The notes under the pieces are model-generated. The model ran no database searches and was not told where the DNA came from. It was given only the letters and a program-made list of their open reading frames with translations. From positions 1-20,021 of the forward strand of contig JAFMIX010000008.1 of assembly GCA_017853785.1 (NCBI GenBank): 20,021 nucleotides of DNA, written 5' to 3'. This DNA is from Verrucomicrobiales bacterium (GTDB lineage: Bacteria > Verrucomicrobiota > Verrucomicrobiia > Limisphaerales > JAFMIX01). Shown piece after piece: positions 16,201 through 20,021 of this stretch. The stretch's first letter is position 1. Every line of letters starts with the position of its first letter. Position numbers and translations under genes: made by a program.

Positions 16201-16549
16201 ACTTCGCGAGCAGCGGAATCGCGCCGTGGCGCGTGGGAAAAGCGGTGGCGAAAAATTGCGCGACGCCGTGGACGTAACCTTCTGGCAGGCGCGAGAAGGG
16301 CAGAATCTTCTCCTCGGGCCGACGGCAACCGCTCGCGCCCAAGCCCACGCCCGCAAGCAGGAACGAGGCGGACATGATTTTGACGAAATTACGACGGGTG
16401 ACGGGGTCGGAGAGTTCGCTCGCGCCAGCAGGAAACTCGCGTTCGACCCACGATTTGAACTCCGGCGTCTCGGCGAGTTCATCGAGACCGCGCCAGTATT
16501 TCGGGCCGGTCTGCGGTTCGGTACAGGTTGGGGGGATGGTTTTGCTCAT
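13214..16549 (-). CDS. actB: Alternative complex III subunit ActB, molybdopterin-oxidoreductase-like/Fe-S fusion
   Basis: An 1111-residue fusion protein. A Tat motif (TRRNFVKIM, R52-R53) is followed by a hydrophobic stretch and a lipobox-like ASGC (C75). Residues about 80-780 form a MopB-like domain (RFAQASILNLYDPDRA, VILGGNPAYNAPVELDW) of the type known in ACIII to lack Mo cofactor. From residue 799 comes a ferredoxin domain with 15 Cys: 806/809/812/816, 861/864/869/873, 893/899/903, 981/984 and 1016/1020. That is exactly the count for three [4Fe-4S] plus one [3Fe-4S] cluster. It carries electrons from the ActC quinol site towards ActA. The C-terminus is His-rich. The chosen ATG at 16549 makes an ATGA overlap with actA; the longer open frame merely runs into actA. 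Confidence 0.96.
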   Translation of the reverse strand: MSKTIPPTCTEPQTGPKYWRGLDELAETPEFKSWVEREFPAGASELSDPVTRRNFVKIMSASFLLAGVGLGASGCRRPEEKILPFSRLPEGYVHGVAQFFATAFPTRHGAIPLLAKSNDGRPTKVEGNSGHPDSNGGTDRFAQASILNLYDPDRAIRYTKGGTVATKAAALDQLTALSQQAEANQGAGLCFLVERSSSPSRARLQKLIQTKFPQARWFVYEPVDFDIHRNAASIAAGQPVTPYFKLDKAKRILSLDCDFIGAEEDNHRFIRDFAKGRKIEGHASKKDEELINRLYVVESLMSLTGANADHRLRVPSSQVLQVAAALAAEIVKQGNAEFANLAAQVGKPAGVDAKWISECAKDLIAHAGKAVVVAGYRQPLAVHLLADAINYALGSIGHTVVFQPDTSVGAGTLAELATALNAGQVESLVILGGNPAYNAPVELDWAKLQSKAKSVVRLGYYEDETFAATTRATDWHLPLAHYLESWGDVRSSDGTLVSIQPLIAPLFDGLTELEVLARLAGLVATSPYEIVRETFRGLSAGWGFEESWNRFLHDGFYAVKKTDVVVAALNWAGINKELGAVKPVPAPGKDSLEVIFHRDYRVDDGRYNNNGWLQELPDPITKIVWENVFLLSQKTWEAFGFTQKDNESGNAYVPWVKLTLNGRSVEGPAWLAPGQADNTVGVALGYGRTKSGRVGNGAGFNAYALRTADAPYIAAGGKLSATGAKPYPVATTQSHWAMEGRPVVREANVAQYAERPDFAKGMNMPEPPGGDQPLYPNPLDVPDRNGVKPRDKSPHAWGMSIDLNSCVGCSSCMVACQAENNVPIVGKDQVGRSREMHWLRIDRYFTGSVENPQVVTQPMLCQHCESAPCESVCPVNATVHDEEGLNVMAYNRCVGTRYCSNNCPYKVRRFNYLDYNKRPLDKLKGPFFSTPLLNTVDGEWELARWWRDPARGIRPNDEWELLKLAKNPDVTVRMRGIMEKCTFCIQRIEGAKIAQKVKAGASADVEVPDGTFTTACAQACPAEAIVFGNVKDPHSRVSKLKAQERDYSVLEFLLTKPRTTYLARVRNPNPQMPDYTKAPASFEEWEKKGNHLVHHGHHDAAPHHAAEKGAH

Positions 16550-17199
16550 CGGTGACAGGCGGAGCAGCTTTCCAGCGACTGGACTTTCCAGTCGTGCACA
16601 AATTTCTCGCCCATGGCCCGCTGCTTTTCGGGACTTTCGGGACGCCAATCGAGGTCGGTAATCTTGTCCGGCGGCCGGAGTTTGGCGGCAGGGTCACGGT
16701 GGCAATCGAGGCAGAAGGCCATGCTCAACGGCTTCGCGTGATGGACTTCCTCCATCTTGTTGATCTCCCCGTGGCACTCGTAGCAGCTGACGCCGCGGTT
16801 AACGTGCACGGCGTGATTGAAATAGACAAATTCGGGGGTTTTGTGCACCTGCACCCACGGGATGGGCTTCCCACTCTGGGCGCTTTCCCGGACGAGCGCG
16901 AGGCGGGGGTCATCCTTGAGCACCTGATTGTGGCAGTTCATACACAAGCTGGCGGCAGGGATATTGGAATACCAGGATTTTTCCACCGCACTATGGCAAT
17001 AGCGGCAGTCGATGCCCATCTGGTCAACGTGCGTGGCGTGGGAAAACGGGACGGGTTGGATCGGCTGATAACCGACCCGGGTATATTTCGGCGTGAAGTA
17101 GTACCACACCCCGGCCGTGACGCCGGCCCCGCCCAATAAAACTCCGACGACAATCATCAGGGGCAACCGATTCGTCCACTTAGGGAAAATTGCTGACAT
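16546..17199 (-). CDS. actA: Alternative complex III subunit ActA, pentaheme cytochrome c
   Basis: A 217-residue protein with one N-terminal membrane anchor (about 12-35) and a periplasmic multiheme domain. Five CxxCH motifs are visible: CRYCH (65-69), CMNCH (86-90), CYECH (139-143), CLDCH (163-167) and CSACH (212-216). The last ends one residue before the stop. Additional histidines (FSHATH, FNHAVH, VHH) provide distal ligands as in NrfH/NapC-like multihemes. ActA collects electrons from the ActB clusters and passes them to ActE. It is the first gene of the ten-gene operon. No Shine-Dalgarno precedes the ATG, and a possible -10 element lies only 4 bases ahead, which could mean a leaderless message. 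Confidence 0.96.
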   Translation of the reverse strand: MSAIFPKWTNRLPLMIVVGVLLGGAGVTAGVWYYFTPKYTRVGYQPIQPVPFSHATHVDQMGIDCRYCHSAVEKSWYSNIPAASLCMNCHNQVLKDDPRLALVRESAQSGKPIPWVQVHKTPEFVYFNHAVHVNRGVSCYECHGEINKMEEVHHAKPLSMAFCLDCHRDPAAKLRPPDKITDLDWRPESPEKQRAMGEKFVHDWKVQSLESCSACHR

Positions 17200-17203
17200 C
17201 TAG

Positions 17204-17232
17204 ATTAATTTCTGACCGTAAAATTGTTTCAA
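17204..17232 (-). promoter_or_regulatory. Possible promoter of the act operon
   Basis: On the minus strand TTGAAA (17227-17232) is followed after 17 bases by ATTAAT (17204-17209, 4 of 6 matches to TATAAT). The predicted transcription start falls on or next to the actA ATG at 17199, implying a leaderless mRNA, in line with the missing Shine-Dalgarno. AT-rich sequence makes chance matches likely here, so this is tentative. Confidence 0.33.
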
Positions 17233-17372
17233 TACGTGCGCCGGACTCAATTTTCTGGGTGAATCATGGGCGCTTCCTTTTTGCGCGGGCAGATGTTTAA
17301 CGCCGGGGCAGGAAACCGCAAGAAAAGTTTGCAAGAAACCGCCGTTTTGGATGTTGTTAATGAGACAGATTA

Positions 17373-17387
17373 GTTCATTCAATGAAC
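17373..17387. promoter_or_regulatory. 15-bp palindrome upstream of actA, candidate operator
   Basis: GTTCATT-C-AATGAAC is a perfect 7+1+7 dyad in the 238-base space between actA and the tRNA gene, about 175 bases upstream of the actA start. It is not followed by a T-run on either strand, so it does not look like the tRNA terminator. A site for a dimeric regulator of the respiratory operon is possible; no known consensus (for example FNR) is matched. Confidence 0.35.
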
Positions 17388-17437
17388 CGAGCCGGATTTC
17401 CGAGAAGCACCGGAAAATTTTTGATTGCGGTAAAGAA

Positions 17438-17512
<75 letters not shown>

Positions 17513-17541
17513 GTATAACCCGTGCACATTTTGGAAAGCCC

Positions 17542-17564
17542 CGAATAAACGGCAAGCTTATTCG
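17542..17564. repeat. Inverted repeat upstream of tRNA-Thr
   Basis: CGAATAA (17542-17548) and TTATTCG (17558-17564) form a perfect 7-bp dyad with a 9-base loop, about 30 bases upstream of the tRNA. A smaller hairpin, GACTC-GGAA-GAGTC, lies at 17609-17622. The rest of 17513-17771 shows no gene. The function is unknown; these may be regulatory or simply chance. Confidence 0.4.
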
Positions 17565-17771
17565 TTGTGCTGCGAGCTAGTTTTCAAATCTGAATTTCAA
17601 AGCAACCGGACTCGGAAGAGTCAATCAGTGAATCAACGCTGGACATAATCCACCGCGAGCCCATTTCCTCTTTGAGCATGCCAAGATGGATGAAAACACA
17701 TAATAGAGTCCCGGGAACACGGGCGAGGACGGCCCAAATTGGAAGCAACCGGAAACCTCAGCAGCACGGGG

Positions 17772-17996
17772 TCACTGCTGGATAAGAATGGCCTTGTTGG
17801 CCTTCATGTATTTTTCCAGCGTGGTGATGCTGGAAATGGAAGTGGCCACGCGGACGGCATTGGGCTTGGCCAGCTTGTAGTGAACAAGCAATTTCCCGAC
17901 CATTTCCACCTTAAGATTCGCATCGCCCAGTCGCCAGAGTTGACCGGTCGCGAGCGGCTGGCGGGTGGCGGGACGCTTCGGCTTGGTTGCAGTCAT
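17772..17996 (-). CDS. Small hypothetical protein (74 aa)
   Basis: A 74-residue basic, soluble protein with a Lys/Pro/Thr-rich start (TATKPKRPATRQ) followed by a compact segment GQLWRLGDANLKVEMVGKLL, VHYKLAK and a final helix-like SITTLEKYMKANKAILIQ. The layout WRL...VGK.LVHYK...L..Y...NKA.L reminds me of small conserved hypothetical proteins in verrucomicrobial genomes, from memory only. No Shine-Dalgarno precedes the ATG. It stands alone between the tRNA and the divergent helicase gene (about 150 bases between starts). I do not recognise a function. The ordered hydrophobic pattern favours a real gene. Confidence 0.6.
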   Translation of the reverse strand: MTATKPKRPATRQPLATGQLWRLGDANLKVEMVGKLLVHYKLAKPNAVRVATSISSITTLEKYMKANKAILIQQ

Positions 17997-18148
17997 GGGA
18001 GCATGGTCGCTGAAACCACCTAACGTAGCGAGCTAATTCGCCGGAACAACTGTTCTTCTGGCACGGCCACCGGCGATTGCAACCATGCTTTCGCCGCCAA
18101 ATCCATTCCGCTTGCCTTCGATTGGCCACGCCCTAGACTCCGCGCCCG

Positions 18149-20021
18149 ATGTTGAATCTGGCCACCCTAAACCCGCAGCAGCGCCTCGCCGTGGAGACCC
18201 TCCGCGGCCCGGTTTTGATTCTCGCCGGCGCGGGCACGGGCAAGACGCGCGTCATCACCTTCCGCATCGCGCACATGGTCGAACGCGGCATCGCGCCCGG
18301 CAACATCCTCGGCGTCACCTTCACCAACAAGGCCGCACGCGAGATGCAGGAGCGCGTGAACAAGCTCCTCCCCCGCCGGCGCGCCGACACGCCCGAGGAC
18401 AAAGCGAATCGCCCGACAATTTGCACCTTCCACTCCCTCTGCGTCCGCATTCTCCGCCAGCACATCGAGAAACTCGGCTACAAGCGCAACTTCGTCATCT
18501 ACGACGAATCCGAGCAACTCGGCGCCATCAAGAAAATCCTCTCCAGCATCTCCGCCAAGGGCGAAAAGACCGACCCCGGCGCGGTGCTTGCGATGTTGAG
18601 CAAGTTCAAGAACGGCGGCGAGCGCGCCAAGATTTTCGGCGACCCCAGCATCCACGCCCTCGCCGAGCACGTCCGCAAGCGCTACGAATCCGCCCTCCAC
18701 GCCTGCAACGCCGTGGATTTCGACGACCTCATCCTCCTCACGCTCCGCCTCTTCAAGGAACATCCCGACGCCCTCGAAGCCTGCCGCGCCAAATACCGTT
18801 ACGTCATGGTGGACGAATATCAGGACACAAACGCCGCGCAGTTCGAGCTGGTGCATCTGCTCACCAAGGAGCATCGCAACCTCTGCGTCGTCGGCGATGA
18901 CGACCAAAGCATCTACGGCTGGCGCGGCGCGGAAATCGCCAACCTGCTGGACCTGGAAAAACATTATCCCGAGGTGAAAATCGTGAAGCTCGAGCAAAAC
19001 TACCGCTCCACGACCACCATCCTCAACGCCGCCAACGCCGTCATCAAGAACAACGCCCGCCGCCGCGCCAAAGCCCTCTGGTCGCAGAAAGGCAGCGGCG
19101 CGAAAATCGCCCTCCACGCTTTCGAGAGCGACGAAGTCGAGGCCCGCACCGTCGTCGAGCTGATCGAATACGCCCGCATGACCCAGCGCGCGCCGTGGGG
19201 CACGCAGGCGATTCTCTTCCGCACGAACATCCAGTCGCGCCCCATCGAGACCGCGCTCCGCACCGCCGGCGTGCGCTACCATCTCATCGGCGGGCAAAGC
19301 TTTTTCGACCGGCGCGAGATCAAGGATTTCCTCGCCTACCTCAAGACCTTCATCAACCCGCACGACGACATCAGCCTCCTGCGCATCGCCAACACCCCTG
19401 CGCGCGGCTTGAGCGACGTGACGATGGAACGCCTCCTCGGCGCGAGCCATGACCGCAAGTGCTCCGTCTATGCCGCGATGAAAAATCCGCTCGTCACCAC
19501 CACGCTCCAGCCGCGAACCCGGGAATGCGTGGAGGCCTTCGTCGCCTTCATCGAGCGCACGCGCGGCGAACTCGGCAGTTCCGTTTCCGGCCAGGCTTGG
19601 GCCAAGCATTTTCTTGACGAGACCGGCTACCTCAACGAACTCCGCCGTTCCGAGAAGGACAAGGAAGCCGCCGAAAGCCGCGTCCGCAACCTGCTCGACC
19701 TCATCGCCACGCTCGACAATTATTCCACCGGCGCCATCACCGAAAAACCCCTCGCCGAACGGTTGGAAAAATTTCTCGAAGACATGACCCTCGACAGCGA
19801 TCGCGAGGAGGAAAAGGAAAACGCCGGCGACGCCGTCACGCTCATCACCATGCACTCGTGCAAGGGGCTGGAGTTCCCGCACGTCTACATCGTCGGGCTG
19901 GAAGATGGCTTGCTGCCGCACTCGCGCTCCAAGGTGGAAGGCACGATGGACGAGGAGCGGCGGCTGTTCTACGTCGCCGTCACGCGCGCGATGCAGACGT
20001 TGACCATCAGCCATTGCGCCA
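18149..20021 (+). CDS. UvrD/Rep/PcrA-type superfamily 1 DNA helicase (partial, C-terminus off the window)
   Basis: 624 residues are visible from the ATG at 18149 to the window edge. All SF1A helicase motifs are in order: Q motif LNPQQRLAVE, Walker A AGAGTGKT (26-33), Ia TFTNKAAREM, TFHSLC, Walker B DEYQD (222-226), motif III GDDDQSIYGWRGA (249 onward), IV EQNYRST, V TMHSCKGLEF (from about 567) and VI DEERRLFYVAVTRA (601-614). It is an ATP-driven 3'-5' DNA translocase acting in repair or replication restart. Sequence alone does not separate UvrD, Rep and PcrA, though the short N-terminus and motif spacing fit any of them. It is divergent from the small hypothetical gene. No Shine-Dalgarno precedes the ATG. 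The missing part should be the last 50-150 residues. Confidence 0.95.
   Translation, partial: MLNLATLNPQQRLAVETLRGPVLILAGAGTGKTRVITFRIAHMVERGIAPGNILGVTFTNKAAREMQERVNKLLPRRRADTPEDKANRPTICTFHSLCVRILRQHIEKLGYKRNFVIYDESEQLGAIKKILSSISAKGEKTDPGAVLAMLSKFKNGGERAKIFGDPSIHALAEHVRKRYESALHACNAVDFDDLILLTLRLFKEHPDALEACRAKYRYVMVDEYQDTNAAQFELVHLLTKEHRNLCVVGDDDQSIYGWRGAEIANLLDLEKHYPEVKIVKLEQNYRSTTTILNAANAVIKNNARRRAKALWSQKGSGAKIALHAFESDEVEARTVVELIEYARMTQRAPWGTQAILFRTNIQSRPIETALRTAGVRYHLIGGQSFFDRREIKDFLAYLKTFINPHDDISLLRIANTPARGLSDVTMERLLGASHDRKCSVYAAMKNPLVTTTLQPRTRECVEAFVAFIERTRGELGSSVSGQAWAKHFLDETGYLNELRRSEKDKEAAESRVRNLLDLIATLDNYSTGAITEKPLAERLEKFLEDMTLDSDREEEKENAGDAVTLITMHSCKGLEFPHVYIVGLEDGLLPHSRSKVEGTMDEERRLFYVAVTRAMQTLTISHCA

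Noticed and set aside
13214..16549. ActB as a molybdenum enzyme such as formate dehydrogenase or nitrate reductase
   Set aside because: The fusion of MopB-like and Fe-S domains in the order actA-F is diagnostic of ACIII, whose ActB is known not to bind molybdopterin.
17200..17382. 60-codon minus-strand frame directly ahead of actA (its TAG touches the actA ATG)
   Set aside because: No Shine-Dalgarno, no recognisable fold, and its start lies inside the palindrome. It could be a leader peptide, but nothing beyond position supports that.
17706..17728. GC-rich GTCCCGGGAACACGGGCGAGGAC as a terminator of the small hypothetical gene
   Set aside because: The possible stems compete with each other and no clean T-run follows, so an intrinsic terminator cannot be supported.
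18167..20014. 615-codon minus-strand frame opposite the helicase
   Set aside because: It is antisense to a gene with every SF1 helicase motif; its Gly/Ala/Val/Glu-rich composition shows no domain.

Overview
The window most likely comes from a GC-rich member of the Verrucomicrobiota, in the Pedosphaera/Limisphaera direction. The clues are a secreted DUF1800 + DUF1501 pair with an Asn/Thr-rich, verrucomicrobial-style N-terminal domain, a complete alternative complex III (ACIII) operon, and many short conserved proteins of that lineage. The lineage call is inference from protein character only.

Layout. 1-3455 (minus): a two-gene unit for a Sec-exported DUF1800 protein and a Tat-type DUF1501 protein, the latter cut by the window edge. 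3603-4958 (plus): an MFS transporter, whose stop codon directly abuts that of a convergent SDR dehydrogenase (4959-5759, minus). 6014-17199 (minus): one tight ten-gene operon transcribed leftward from about 17.2 kb: actA (pentaheme cytochrome c), actB (fused molybdopterin-oxidoreductase-like/Fe-S protein), actC (NrfD-like quinol subunit), actD (DUF3341), actE (monoheme cytochrome c), actF (second NrfD-like subunit), a small single-TM protein, a CcoN-like heme-copper-oxidase subunit I, a CcoO-like cytochrome c and a final monoheme cytochrome c. Neighbouring genes overlap by 1-4 nt or lie 0-19 nt apart. 17438-17512 (minus): tRNA-Thr(CGU). 17772-17996 (minus): a small conserved-looking hypothetical. 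18149-20021 (plus): a UvrD/Rep/PcrA helicase, cut by the window edge. No gene-free stretch exceeds 300 bases; the longest are 17513-17771, 5760-6013 and 17200-17437, which hold only short inverted repeats and possible promoters.

How the genes work together. ACIII oxidises membrane quinol and passes electrons through ActB Fe-S clusters and ActA/ActE hemes to a c-type acceptor. In many bacteria the act operon is followed by a functional caa3-type oxidase. Here it is followed by a CcoN-like protein that keeps the cbb3 subunit-I fold signature but has lost every CuB histidine, the high-spin heme ligand and one low-spin heme ligand, so it cannot be an oxygen reductase. Its partner CcoO-like cytochrome carries an insertion that reads like the C-terminal domain of ribosomal protein L7/L12. 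Together with two extra c-type hemes this looks like a non-catalytic, oxidase-derived electron-exit or assembly module attached to ACIII. It is the most interesting thing in the window.
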